A stretch of 64,000 nt of DNA from Streptomyces achromogenes (lineage in GTDB: Bacteria > Actinomycetota > Actinomycetes > Streptomycetales > Streptomycetaceae): NCBI RefSeq assembly GCF_030816715.1, contig NZ_JAUSYH010000001.1:4402001-4466000 (forward strand), in the 5' to 3' direction. Each line of letters starts with the position of its first letter. Positions within the stretch are counted from its first letter, which is position 1. The notes beneath the pieces were generated by a model. The model did no database searches. It was not told where the DNA came from and was given only the letters and a program-made list of their open reading frames with translations. Positions 9,394 to 17,641 of this stretch are shown piece after piece. Made by a program: the position numbers and the translations under genes.

Positions 9394-10298
9394 AGGCCCA
9401 CCTTCCGGTAGCGGCGGATCAGGAGGCCGTAGCTCGCGGCGATCAGGCCGAGGAGGACGAGGACGTAGACCACGCCCTCTCCGTTCGTGGGACCGACCCC
9501 GCCCGGGAAGGCGGAGGTGGCGCCGAGGAACGCCGACTGCACGCCGTCGATCAGCGTGACCGGCGAGAAGAGGCCGATCCAGGCGATGGAGCCGGTGCTG
9601 TTCTGGGCCTCGGCGATGGCCTGGAGTGTGGAGACGGCGCCGTAGGAGATGGTCAGGACGGCGATGACGGCGGCGATGCCGAAGCCGCGTCGCGGGGTCG
9701 CCGAGGCGATGACCAGGCCGATGCCGGCGAAGAGCAGGGAGAGCAGTGCCACGGAGACGAGTCCCTGACCGAATCCCTCGGTCTGGTCGGCGAAGTCGAG
9801 CTTGGCCAGCAGCGCGCCGACGTACAGCACGAGCAGCGGGGCCGCGGTGAGGACGAACAGTGCCGAGGCCAGTGCGGCGAACTTGGCGCGCACGTAGTCC
9901 GCGGTCTCGATGGGCCGCGAGAAGTACAGCGGCACGGTCTTGAAGCGCAGGTCGCGGGAGACGGACTGGGGCGCCTGCGAGGCGACGTACAGGCTGATGA
10001 CGGCCTGCATGATGATCGCGTACCGCGTGTAGTCGACCGGCAGTTCCTTGGCTTTGGTGGCGACGGCCACGGCGACCATGATGGCCGCGGGCACGCAGAT
10101 CACCACGAACAGCAGCATCGGCAGCACCTTGGACTTCACCGAGCGGCCGAGGCCGTAGGCGCCGCGCAGGGACTGCGAGTACAGGGAGCGGCGGGCATAG
10201 GCGCGGCCGAGGCGGGGGCCGTCGTAGCTGCGGTAGCCGATGTTGTGGATACGGGTCTGGTCGCCCGAGGGGGCGGTGACCGAGTGCTCAGCTGCCAT
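9390..10298 (-). CDS. ABC transporter permease
   Basis: A 302-residue membrane protein with an N-terminal cytoplasmic stretch (HNIGYRSYDGPRLGRAYARR) followed by about six membrane segments, a layout typical of actinobacterial ABC-2 permeases. It overlaps the genes on both sides, so the four genes 11265-7750 form one operon. The substrate is unknown. Confidence 0.87.
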   Translation of the reverse strand: MAAEHSVTAPSGDQTRIHNIGYRSYDGPRLGRAYARRSLYSQSLRGAYGLGRSVKSKVLPMLLFVVICVPAAIMVAVAVATKAKELPVDYTRYAIIMQAVISLYVASQAPQSVSRDLRFKTVPLYFSRPIETADYVRAKFAALASALFVLTAAPLLVLYVGALLAKLDFADQTEGFGQGLVSVALLSLLFAGIGLVIASATPRRGFGIAAVIAVLTISYGAVSTLQAIAEAQNSTGSIAWIGLFSPVTLIDGVQSAFLGATSAFPGGVGPTNGEGVVYVLVLLGLIAASYGLLIRRYRKVGL

Positions 10299-11265
10299 GG
10301 CCGACGGCCTCCTTCCGCTGCTGGTCGCTGCTCGCGTCGCTGTCCTTGAAGACCTCGGAGATGTGGTGCCTGCGCTGTTCCATGCGCACCAGGCCGAGTC
10401 CGAGATCGGCGACCGTGTCGCGGACGACGTCGTAGGTCTCCTCGCCCTGCGCGGTCAGCAGCAGGATGTGACCGGCGCCCGGCAGGCCGCTGCCGGCCTC
10501 GGCGACCTCCACCCCGCGCGCGTGGAGCGCTTCGCGGACCGCGCGGGTGCCGTCCGGGTGGTCGTCGGTGTCGGTGACCTCGATGGCGAGGGTGGTGGTG
10601 GTCTGGGTGAAGTCGGTGGTGGAGCTGGAGCGCAGGAGTTTGCCGCCGTCCACGACGACGACGTGGTCGCAGGTGCGCTCGAGTTCGCCCAGCAGGTGGG
10701 AGGTGACGAGGACCGAGATGCCGAAGTCGGTGTGGATGCGGCGGATCAGGCCCAGCATCTCGTCGCGGCCGACCGGGTCGAGGCCGTTGGTCGGTTCGTC
10801 GAGGAAGACCAGCTGCGGGTCGTGGACGAGGGCCTGCGCCAGTTTCACGCGCTGCTTCATCCCGGTCGAGTAGCCGCCGATGGGGCGGTAGCGCTCCTCG
10901 TACAGACCGACGTGGCGCAGGGTGTCCGCGGTGCGCTCGCGCGCGGCGGTGGGCGGCAGGCCGGACATGCGCGCCATGTGCACGACGAACTCGGTGGCCG
11001 AGACGTCGGGCGGCAGGCAGTCGTGCTCCGGCATGTAGCCGACCCGCTCGCGGATGTCGGCGCCCTTGGTCGCGACGTCGAGGCCGAGCACCTCGGCGCG
11101 GCCCTCCGTGGCGGGCGACAGACCCAGCAGGATCTTGATCAGTGTGGACTTGCCGGCTCCGTTGGCTCCGACGAGCCCGGTCACACCGGGCCCGACGTCC
11201 ACGGAGAGCCGGTCAAGAGCGGTCACCCGGGGGAACCGCTTGCTCAGGCTTTCGGTCGCGATCAC
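10288..11265 (-). CDS. ABC transporter ATP-binding protein
   Basis: A 325-residue ATPase: Walker A GANGAGKSTLIKIL, signature YSTGMKQRVKLAQALVHDP, Walker B LVFLDEPTNGLD. It is first in the four-gene ABC operon and overlaps the next permease by 11 bp. I chose the GTG at 11265 (protein beginning IATESLSKRFPRVTALD after the initiator), as the family alignment starts there; GTG at 11271 or 11277 is possible. It is divergent from the hydrolase-SDR gene, so a shared promoter region lies at about 11266-11504. Confidence 0.9.
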   Translation of the reverse strand: MIATESLSKRFPRVTALDRLSVDVGPGVTGLVGANGAGKSTLIKILLGLSPATEGRAEVLGLDVATKGADIRERVGYMPEHDCLPPDVSATEFVVHMARMSGLPPTAARERTADTLRHVGLYEERYRPIGGYSTGMKQRVKLAQALVHDPQLVFLDEPTNGLDPVGRDEMLGLIRRIHTDFGISVLVTSHLLGELERTCDHVVVVDGGKLLRSSSTTDFTQTTTTLAIEVTDTDDHPDGTRAVREALHARGVEVAEAGSGLPGAGHILLLTAQGEETYDVVRDTVADLGLGLVRMEQRRHHISEVFKDSDASSDQQRKEAVGHGS

Positions 11266-11504
11266 AGTCACGTCCACAAAATTAGTGACGCACGCCACGA
11301 ATTTCGTCAGACTTCAGAGCCGTCTTCGCCTCAGACCTCAGATGTACGGGCCCGTAGGGGATCCCATGCCTGAGAGCTACGGAACGTGTTCGTCGCAGCG
11401 CGCCCGCCCTGTTGACGACTTCTCTAACAAGTGCCAGATTCAGCCTGGTCGGGATACGGGCGCGTACTGCGGTCGGCGTCGGCCGGGGCGGAGGAGAAGT
11501 GACG

Positions 11505-13373
11505 ATGCTGGAGGGCGCGCGCGAGCGCCGGGTGCGAACCGGCGGGATCGAGCTGTGCGTCGTCGAACTGGGCGATCCGCGGCTGCCGACGGTCGTGCTG
11601 GTGCACGGCTACCCGGACAGCAAGGAGGTGTGGTCCGAGGTCGCGTCCCGGCTGGCCGGCCGCTTCCACGTGGTGCTGTACGACGTCCGGGGCCACGGGC
11701 GGTCCGAGGCGCCCAAGCCGCTGCGGGGCGGGTTCACCCTGGAGAAGCTGACCGACGACTTCCTGGCGGTCGCGGACGCGGTCAGCCCGGACGGGCCGGT
11801 GCACCTGGTGGGGCACGACTGGGGTTCGGTGCAGGCCTGGGAGTTCGCGACCGTCCGGCGCACCGAGGGCCGTATCGCGTCCTTCACCTCCCTGTCCGGG
11901 CCGTCCCTCGACCACTTCGGCCACTGGATCGCCGCGCGCGTGAACCGGCCGACCCCGCGCCGGGTCGGCCAACTCCTCGGTCAGGGGGCCAAGTCCTGGT
12001 ACGTGTACCTGCTGCACACCCCCGCGCTGCCCGAACTCGCCTGGCGCGGGCCGCTCGGCAAGCGCTGGCCGGGCATCCTGCGTCGGATGGAGAAGGTTCC
12101 CGCCGACGACTATCCGACGCCGTCGCTGCCGTCGGACGCGGCCAACGGCGCCTGGCTCTACCGGGACAACGTCAGGAACCGGCTGCGCCGTCCGCGCGCC
12201 GACGCGCACGCGCATGTGCCCGTGCAGCTCATCACGCCCCTCGGCGACCGGTTCCTGTCGGAGCGGCTGTACGACGAACTCGAGGACTGGGTCCCCCGGT
12301 TGACGCGGCGCACCCTGCCGGCCGGGCACTGGATCCCGCGCACCCGCCCCGACCGACTCGCGTCCTGGATCGACGACTTCGTGATGTCGGTCGACACCGA
12401 GCGGCCCGCAAGCGTTGCGGGAGGCGGACCCGGGACCGGACACGACGAGGGCGGCGGGGTCGGCGCGACCGCCGGGGCTCTCGAGGCGGTCGGAAGGCGC
12501 CGGAGGAACGGCGGCACACCTAGGGGCAGGCGTGCCGCCGAACGGTATGCCGAGCGATTCGCCGGGCAGTTGGTGCTCGTCACCGGCGCCGGCAGCGGCA
12601 TAGGACGGGCCACGGCGCTCGCGTTCGCCGAGGCGGGCGCACGCGTCATCGCCGTCGACCGGGATGCGGACAGCGCGGCCCGCACCGCCGAGCTGTCCCG
12701 CCGGGTCGGCGCACCGGATGCCTGGGCGGAGGCGGTTGACGTCTCCGACGAGCAGGCGATGGAGAAGCTCGCCGTGAAGGTGCACACCGACCACGGAGTG
12801 CTGGACGTGCTGGTGAACAACGCCGGCATCGGCCTGTCGGGCTCCTTCTTCGACACGACGTCCGACGACTGGCGCCGGGTGCTGGACGTCAACCTGTGGG
12901 GTGTCATTCATGGTTGCCGTCTTCTCGGCCGGCCGATGGCCGAGCGCGGGCAGGGCGGCCACATCGTCAACATCGCGTCGGCGGCGGCTTTCCAGCCCTC
13001 CAGGGCACTGCCGGCCTACAGCACCTCCAAGGCCGCGGTGCTGATGCTGAGCGAGTGCCTGCGTGCCGAACTGGCGGGCCGGGGCATCGGGGTGACGGCG
13101 ATCTGCCCCGGTCTGGTGAACACCGGCATCACGTCGACGGCGTCCTTCGTGGGAGTGGACGCTGCGGAGGAACGGCGTCGGCAGAAGCGTGCCGCGCGCC
13201 TGTACGGAATGCGCAACTATCCGCCGGAGAAGGTCGCGCAGGCGATCCTGCGCGCGGTCGTGCACGACGAGGCGATGGTCGCGGTCACTCCGGAGGCGAG
13301 GACCGCGCACGCCTTGTCCCGCTTCTTCCCCAGGGTGTTGAGGGCGCTGGCGCGGGTGGGCCCGCCCCGGTGA
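11505..13373 (+). CDS. Alpha/beta hydrolase - short-chain dehydrogenase fusion
   Basis: A 622-residue two-domain protein. The N-terminal 300 residues are an epoxide-hydrolase-like alpha/beta hydrolase: oxyanion motif VHGYPDSKE and nucleophile elbow VGHDWGSVQ, in which the nucleophile is Asp. A Gly/Ala-rich linker follows, then a classical SDR with the Rossmann motif TGAGSGIGRATALAFAEAGA, NNAG and the catalytic YSTSK. The fusion could act sequentially on one substrate, perhaps an epoxide or halide to a diol that is then oxidised; this is inference. GGAGGA at 11490-11495 fits the ATG at 11505 better than the GTG at 11499. Confidence 0.9.
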   Translation: MLEGARERRVRTGGIELCVVELGDPRLPTVVLVHGYPDSKEVWSEVASRLAGRFHVVLYDVRGHGRSEAPKPLRGGFTLEKLTDDFLAVADAVSPDGPVHLVGHDWGSVQAWEFATVRRTEGRIASFTSLSGPSLDHFGHWIAARVNRPTPRRVGQLLGQGAKSWYVYLLHTPALPELAWRGPLGKRWPGILRRMEKVPADDYPTPSLPSDAANGAWLYRDNVRNRLRRPRADAHAHVPVQLITPLGDRFLSERLYDELEDWVPRLTRRTLPAGHWIPRTRPDRLASWIDDFVMSVDTERPASVAGGGPGTGHDEGGGVGATAGALEAVGRRRRNGGTPRGRRAAERYAERFAGQLVLVTGAGSGIGRATALAFAEAGARVIAVDRDADSAARTAELSRRVGAPDAWAEAVDVSDEQAMEKLAVKVHTDHGVLDVLVNNAGIGLSGSFFDTTSDDWRRVLDVNLWGVIHGCRLLGRPMAERGQGGHIVNIASAAAFQPSRALPAYSTSKAAVLMLSECLRAELAGRGIGVTAICPGLVNTGITSTASFVGVDAAEERRRQKRAARLYGMRNYPPEKVAQAILRAVVHDEAMVAVTPEARTAHALSRFFPRVLRALARVGPPR

Positions 13374-13482
13374 CAAGGTTGCCCGTCCGAACAGGATGCG
13401 TTCACAGGTGCGGTGGTCGGTGCGTCCCCAAGTGAGGGGGCGTCACCGCCTGGTTGGGGAAGTCCGGTGTGAGGGAGTCCAG

Positions 13483-13536
13483 TTGTCCACAGAAACGTCA
13501 AATAGCCTGTGGATAACCACAGTTGGTTGTGGATCA
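13483..13536. promoter_or_regulatory. DnaA-box group upstream of kptA
   Basis: Two perfect DnaA boxes, TTGTCCACA at 13483-13491 and TGTGGATAA at 13508-13516, plus a near-match TGTGGATCA at 13528-13536, within 54 bp and about 60 bp upstream of the kptA start. They may be a DnaA-titrating or transcriptional site. Confidence 0.7.
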
Positions 13537-13592
13537 AACCTCGACGTCAAAACAGAATGCGTGATGCGCGTCTCTCCCGCCATGCTGACCGG

Positions 13593-14171
13593 ATGAACGA
13601 AAAGGACGGACCTGACAACGGCAGGGACGACAGACGCACCGTGAAGGTGTCGAAGTACCTCTCGAAGCACCTGCGTCACCAGCCCGAGCGCATCGGTCTC
13701 ACTCTCGACGAGGCCGGCTGGGTCGAGATCGACGAGCTCATCTCGGCGTGCTCCGCCCACGGCTTCCGCTTCACCCGTGAAGAGCTGGACCACGTCGTCG
13801 CGGCCAACGACAAGAAGCGCTTCGCGATCGACGGCACCCGGATCCGCGCCAGCCAGGGCCACAGCGTCGAGGTCGACCTCGGGCTGGAGCCGGCCGTGCC
13901 GCCGTCGTACCTCTACCACGGCACCGTGGCCCGCTCACTGGACGCCATCCGGGCCGAGGGGCTGCGGCCTATGAACCGGCACGACGTGCACCTCTCGGCC
14001 GACCGGGAGACCGCGACCAGGGTCGGCGCCCGCCGGGGCCGCCCCGTGGTGCTCTCGGTCGACGCGGGCGCCATGCACCAGGACGGTCATGTCTTCCATC
14101 TCAGTGCCAACGGCGTGTGGCTGACGAAGGCCGTGCCCCCGCAGTACCTGCGGTTTCCCGAGCGCCACTGA
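13593..14171 (+). CDS. kptA: RNA 2'-phosphotransferase, Tpt1/KptA family
   Basis: A 192-residue KptA homologue. The family removes an internal 2'-phosphate from RNA by transfer to NAD, giving ADP-ribose 1'',2''-cyclic phosphate. Typical features are SKYLSKHLRHQPERIGLTLDE near the N-terminus (RH.R catalytic residues), the winged-helix segment ending NDKKRFAI and the NAD-binding part YLYHGTVARSLDAIRAEGL with HLS. Bacteria lack tRNA splicing that makes 2'-phosphates, so its role in bacteria (RNA repair or ADP-ribosylation) is uncertain. The ATG at 13593 is chosen because the domain starts soon after it. Confidence 0.92.
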   Translation: MNEKDGPDNGRDDRRTVKVSKYLSKHLRHQPERIGLTLDEAGWVEIDELISACSAHGFRFTREELDHVVAANDKKRFAIDGTRIRASQGHSVEVDLGLEPAVPPSYLYHGTVARSLDAIRAEGLRPMNRHDVHLSADRETATRVGARRGRPVVLSVDAGAMHQDGHVFHLSANGVWLTKAVPPQYLRFPERH

Positions 14172-14219
14172 AGCGCGTTCCGGCCGCCGCGCCGGACGGT
14201 ACTTGACATGATTACTGGT

Positions 14220-14663
14220 ATGGACCACTTGCCCACCACCGAAGCGGCTGTCACCGTCCTGCGTGCCCTGGCCGCCGAGTATGCGCTGGAGATCGAGGTC
14301 ACCCATGACATCGGCGCCGACCAGACCTCCCGCCGCAGCGCCGCCGGCGTGGGCGTCACCGCCGACCCCGACGGCTCGCTGCCGCACGAGGCCTACGTGG
14401 AGCTGGGCGGCCGGCCGAACGTGAGCGTACGGCTCTACCCCGACGACGACGCCCTGATCACCGTCGACGGCGTCGAGTGCCCCGACGTCGGCCGTGACGA
14501 CGTCCCGGCCTTCCTCCGCGCCCTCTACGACGGCCACGCCTGGGTGAAGACCCGGCGCTTTCCCCCTGCCCACTTCCTGATGGTGCCGCTGCCGCAGGAC
14601 CGGGTGCACAAGGAGTTCATCCTGGTCGGGCTCAGCCCGTGGCTCGGCGGGCACGCACGCTGA
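14220..14663 (+). CDS. Conserved hypothetical protein
   Basis: A soluble protein of 147 residues (151 if the ATG at 14208 is used). It starts MDHLPTTEAAVTVLRALAAEYALEIEV, has a strand-rich centre (AYVELGGRPNVSVRLYPDDDALITVDGVE) and ends in WLGGHAR. No membrane segment, catalytic motif or known domain is recognised. It lies directly after kptA and is followed within 2 bp of its stop by a pair of parS sites. Confidence 0.75.
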   Translation: MDHLPTTEAAVTVLRALAAEYALEIEVTHDIGADQTSRRSAAGVGVTADPDGSLPHEAYVELGGRPNVSVRLYPDDDALITVDGVECPDVGRDDVPAFLRALYDGHAWVKTRRFPPAHFLMVPLPQDRVHKEFILVGLSPWLGGHAR

Positions 14664-14665
14664 CG

Positions 14666-14679
14666 GTTTCACGTGAAAC
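14666..14679. other. parS site
   Basis: A perfect 14-bp palindrome GTTTCACGTGAAAC, the Streptomyces ParB-binding sequence, 2 bp after a gene stop. A second site lies only 11 bp further on. Confidence 0.93.
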
Positions 14680-14690
14680 CGGCGCGGATG

Positions 14691-14704
14691 GTTTCACGTG
14701 AAAC
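14691..14704. other. parS site
   Basis: Second perfect GTTTCACGTGAAAC of a close pair; centre-to-centre distance is 25 bp. The pair marks the left boundary between core genes and the accessory cluster. Confidence 0.93.
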
Positions 14705-14714
14705 CGGGCGTGCG

Positions 14715-14957
14715 TCAGTGGTCGGCCAGACGCCAGCCCTGGAGGCCCGGCCGGGACAGGATGTCGGCGGCCATCCGAGTGGCTTCGGACGGGGTGGTTC
14801 CGGGCGGGGCCGTGATCCGGAGACGGGCGAGGTCGCCCTGGAACTCGCCGACCTCGGCATGCCAGCCCTCCGGGAGGAGAGCCACGAAACGGATCACTGC
14901 GGTCTCTGGTGGCGCCCCGGACGGACCGGTGATCGACACCTGATGGGAGAAGCTCAT
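14715..14957 (-). CDS. Small hypothetical protein
   Basis: An 80-residue soluble protein beginning MSFSHQVSITGPSGAPPETA and ending LSRPGLQGWRLADH. No domain is recognised. It looks like a small alpha/beta protein (hydrophobic strands FVALLPEGW, ARLRITAPPG, then a helix SEATRMAADIL). It lies between the parS pair and the RiPP cluster; membership in the cluster is doubtful. Confidence 0.6.
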   Translation of the reverse strand: MSFSHQVSITGPSGAPPETAVIRFVALLPEGWHAEVGEFQGDLARLRITAPPGTTPSEATRMAADILSRPGLQGWRLADH

Positions 14958-15097
14958 GGACGGCTCCGCATGACGAAGTGAGAAGGAGGGTGGTGGGGCA
15001 GGCTGCCGTCCCCCACCCCCGGGGTCCGTGCGCCGACCGTGATCCGGGGTCGGCCACCTGGGTACGGCCGGCCCCGGACGAGGAGTCGCATCAGCGG

Positions 15098-15277
15098 TCA
15101 GTCGGACGACCCGCCCTTGGCGAGCCGGCCGACCAGCACGAGGATGCCGACGGCGAGCGCCGCGCCGACGCCGTAACGGACGCCGTCGGAGGTGTCACTG
15201 CTGATCAGCACCACCTCGACGCAGGCGAGCACGGCCAGGAGCGCGGCGAGGGTGGCACGGGAACGGGAGGCGGTCAT
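15098..15277 (-). CDS. Small membrane protein at the end of the RiPP operon
   Basis: A 59-residue protein, MTASRSRATLAALLAVLACV, with two predicted membrane helices (ALLAVLACVEVVLI and VGAALAVGILVLVG) and a short GGSSD tail. The ATG at 15277 is chosen because GGAAGGAA lies 5-12 nt upstream and the longer frame lacks a membrane-protein-like N-terminus. It is downstream of the ABC permease on the same strand. Small two-helix proteins in RiPP clusters can be immunity or transporter accessory factors; that is only a guess. Confidence 0.65.
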   Translation of the reverse strand: MTASRSRATLAALLAVLACVEVVLISSDTSDGVRYGVGAALAVGILVLVGRLAKGGSSD

Positions 15278-15424
15278 CGGGGTTCCTTCCGGATGAGGTG
15301 GATGGGGGTCTCGCTGTACGGGCGGGTCTGAGCAGGTGATGCGGGTATGCAGGTCATGCGGTGCCACCGGCGGATGCCACGGATGACGCGGTGGTGACGC
15401 GGTGGCGTGGGTGGCGCCGGGCGG

Positions 15425-16687
15425 TCAGTCCGTCAGCTTCATGGCCTGGCGGAACGAGAGCTTGCGGTCGGTCTGCAGGAGCGCCCGGCGGTATACCCGG
15501 CTGCTCGCCCCCACGATGAGCACCGCGGCGGCGATCGACAGGCCGAGCGCGGCGGCCGGCTCCCACCAGGCGGTCTCTCCCGCCAAGACGCGGGCCGGCA
15601 TGGTGACGGTCGAGGTCAGCGGGATGAAGGAGAGGATCTCGCGCACATTGCCGGACACCGTCACGCCGACGATGAACACGAGCGCGGTGATCGCGTTCAC
15701 CGGCGTCGTGGTGGACTGGATGTCCTCGCTGCGGGTCGCGAGCGCTCCGGCGGCGGCGAACAGGCAGGCCAGGACGGCGATGCCCACGACGTAGAAGACG
15801 AGGAACCAGCCCAGTCCCGAGCTGATGTCGGCGAGGAAGTCCTGCTCGCCCGTGGCCACCAGGCCGCCGATGCCGACCAGGCAGAACAGCGCCATCTGGG
15901 CGAGCGCCAGCAGCGTGGAACCGACGATCTTGCCGACGAGCAGCGACCGCAGCGGCACGGAACTGGCGATGAGCTCGACGATGCGGTTCTGCTTCTCCTC
16001 CACGACGCTGGTCGCCAGCGCGGCGCCGAGCAGGACCGCGGCCAGGTAGAAGAGGAAGCCGAAGAAGTACGTCGTCATCTGGACCGCGCCCTCGGGCGTC
16101 TTGTCGGCCGACAGCAGGACGTGCTTGACCTCCGCCCCCTGGCTGAGGGCCGTCAGGCTGGTTCCGGCGGCCCGCGCGTTCTCGGCGAGGGCGTTCGACT
16201 GCACGGCGGCGCCGATCCAGGTGGCGGCGATGTCGTTCTGACCGGTGTCGCCCAGCAGGACCCAGCGGCCGCCTTCGAGCAGGAGCCCGGCCTCGGCGTC
16301 GCCGGACCGCACGGCCTCGCGGACCAGATCGGCGGACGACTCCTGCCGGACCGTGATCTCGACGTCCTGGTCCGCCCGGACGGCCAGCTGCTCGGCCTGG
16401 CCGGCGATCCGGCCGGCCTGCTGGTCGGCCACCGCGACGGTGATCTTGCCCATCGAGTCGGCCAGGTAGAGCTGCAGTCCGATCGCGCCCACGATCAGGG
16501 CGAGAGTGACCAGCGTCGACAGCAGGAAGCCGCGGTTGGTGAGCTTCACCGAGATCTCGCGGGCGGCGACGATCCGCCAGGCGGACGCGGTGGCCGTACG
16601 GGGCGGGGTACCGGAGGCCGCGGGCGTGCCCTGCGGATCGGGCGCCGTCTCGGACCGGTGTGCGGGGTTCGAGGTCACGGTGCTCAT
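15425..16687 (-). CDS. ABC transporter permease, NatB type, of the RiPP cluster
   Basis: A 420-residue membrane protein. One membrane helix near residue 45 (GFLLSTLVTLALIVGAI) is followed by a large extracytoplasmic domain of about 140 residues and then five or six more helices from about residue 185; this is the NatB/YhaP arrangement. Its start overlaps the stop of the ATPase gene by 4 bp. Together they probably export the mature peptide, or provide producer immunity. Confidence 0.88.
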   Translation of the reverse strand: MSTVTSNPAHRSETAPDPQGTPAASGTPPRTATASAWRIVAAREISVKLTNRGFLLSTLVTLALIVGAIGLQLYLADSMGKITVAVADQQAGRIAGQAEQLAVRADQDVEITVRQESSADLVREAVRSGDAEAGLLLEGGRWVLLGDTGQNDIAATWIGAAVQSNALAENARAAGTSLTALSQGAEVKHVLLSADKTPEGAVQMTTYFFGFLFYLAAVLLGAALATSVVEEKQNRIVELIASSVPLRSLLVGKIVGSTLLALAQMALFCLVGIGGLVATGEQDFLADISSGLGWFLVFYVVGIAVLACLFAAAGALATRSEDIQSTTTPVNAITALVFIVGVTVSGNVREILSFIPLTSTVTMPARVLAGETAWWEPAAALGLSIAAAVLIVGASSRVYRRALLQTDRKLSFRQAMKLTD

Positions 16688-17568
16688 GCGGAGGTCATCT
16701 CCCGGTAGACGTCGGCGATGCTGGGAACGACAGGGGTGAAGGCGTGGACGGGTCCGCGTCGCAGAGCCTCCGTCAGGAGCGCGCCGGGATCGGCGTCGGC
16801 GGCGAGCTCGACACTCGCTCCGTCGGGCAGTTCCTCGACGTCGGTCACGCCGGGGACGTCGCCCGCCCAGCCGGCCGGCGCACCGGTGACCAGGCGGTAC
16901 CGGAGCCTGTCGCGGTGCCGGAGCTCGTCCGCGGTGCCCTTGCCGACGACGTGACCGGTGGCCATGATCACCAGGTCGTCGCAGAGCCGCTCGACCAGGT
17001 CGAGCTGGTGGGAGGAGAACAGCACGGGGATGCCCGCGGCGGCGTACTCGCGCAGCAGCTCGGCCATCGTGTCGACGGCGTGCGGGTCGAGCCCGGAGAA
17101 GGGCTCGTCGAGGACGAGCAGCTTGGGGGAGCCGAGCAGGGCGGCCGCGATCTGCACACGCTGCTGGTTACCCAGGGACAGTGACTCAAGCCGGGCCTGG
17201 CTCTTCTCCGCGAGACCGAGACGGTCGAGCAGTTCGAGGATGTGGCTGCGGGCGTCGGCGGCGCTCTGGCCCCGGAGCCGGGCCAGATAGACGAGCTGGC
17301 TGAGGACCGTCTGCTTCGGGTAGAGGCCCCGCTCCTCCGGCATGTAGCCGAAGTCCCTGCGGTCGGCGGCCGTGACGGGGACGCCGTCCCAGCGGATCTC
17401 GCCGCCGTTCGCGGCCAGTACGCCCATGATCATGCGCATGGTGGTGGTCTTGCCCGCGCCGTTCCCGCCGACGAACCCGGTCAACCGGCCTCTGGACACC
17501 CGGAAGGAGACCCGGTCGACGGCACGGTGATCGCCGAAGTCTCGTACGAGTTCTTCCAGTTCCAACAT
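16684..17568 (-). CDS. ABC transporter ATPase, NatA type, of the RiPP cluster
   Basis: A 294-residue ATPase. Walker A is GGNGAGKTTTMRMI, the signature is LSLGNQQRVQIAAALL and Walker B is LLVLDEPFSGLDP. The C-terminal region resembles the NatA-type extension. It follows the YcaO gene by 73 bp on the same strand and is coupled to the permease, so it is likely the export or self-protection module of the cluster. Confidence 0.9.
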   Translation of the reverse strand: MLELEELVRDFGDHRAVDRVSFRVSRGRLTGFVGGNGAGKTTTMRMIMGVLAANGGEIRWDGVPVTAADRRDFGYMPEERGLYPKQTVLSQLVYLARLRGQSAADARSHILELLDRLGLAEKSQARLESLSLGNQQRVQIAAALLGSPKLLVLDEPFSGLDPHAVDTMAELLREYAAAGIPVLFSSHQLDLVERLCDDLVIMATGHVVGKGTADELRHRDRLRYRLVTGAPAGWAGDVPGVTDVEELPDGASVELAADADPGALLTEALRRGPVHAFTPVVPSIADVYREMTSA

Positions 17569-17641
17569 CTGTGTCTTCTCTCAGCTCGGTTGATCGGTTG
17601 CTCTGGTGGGGGGAATCGAGCGGTGGCGGACCACCGTCGGG

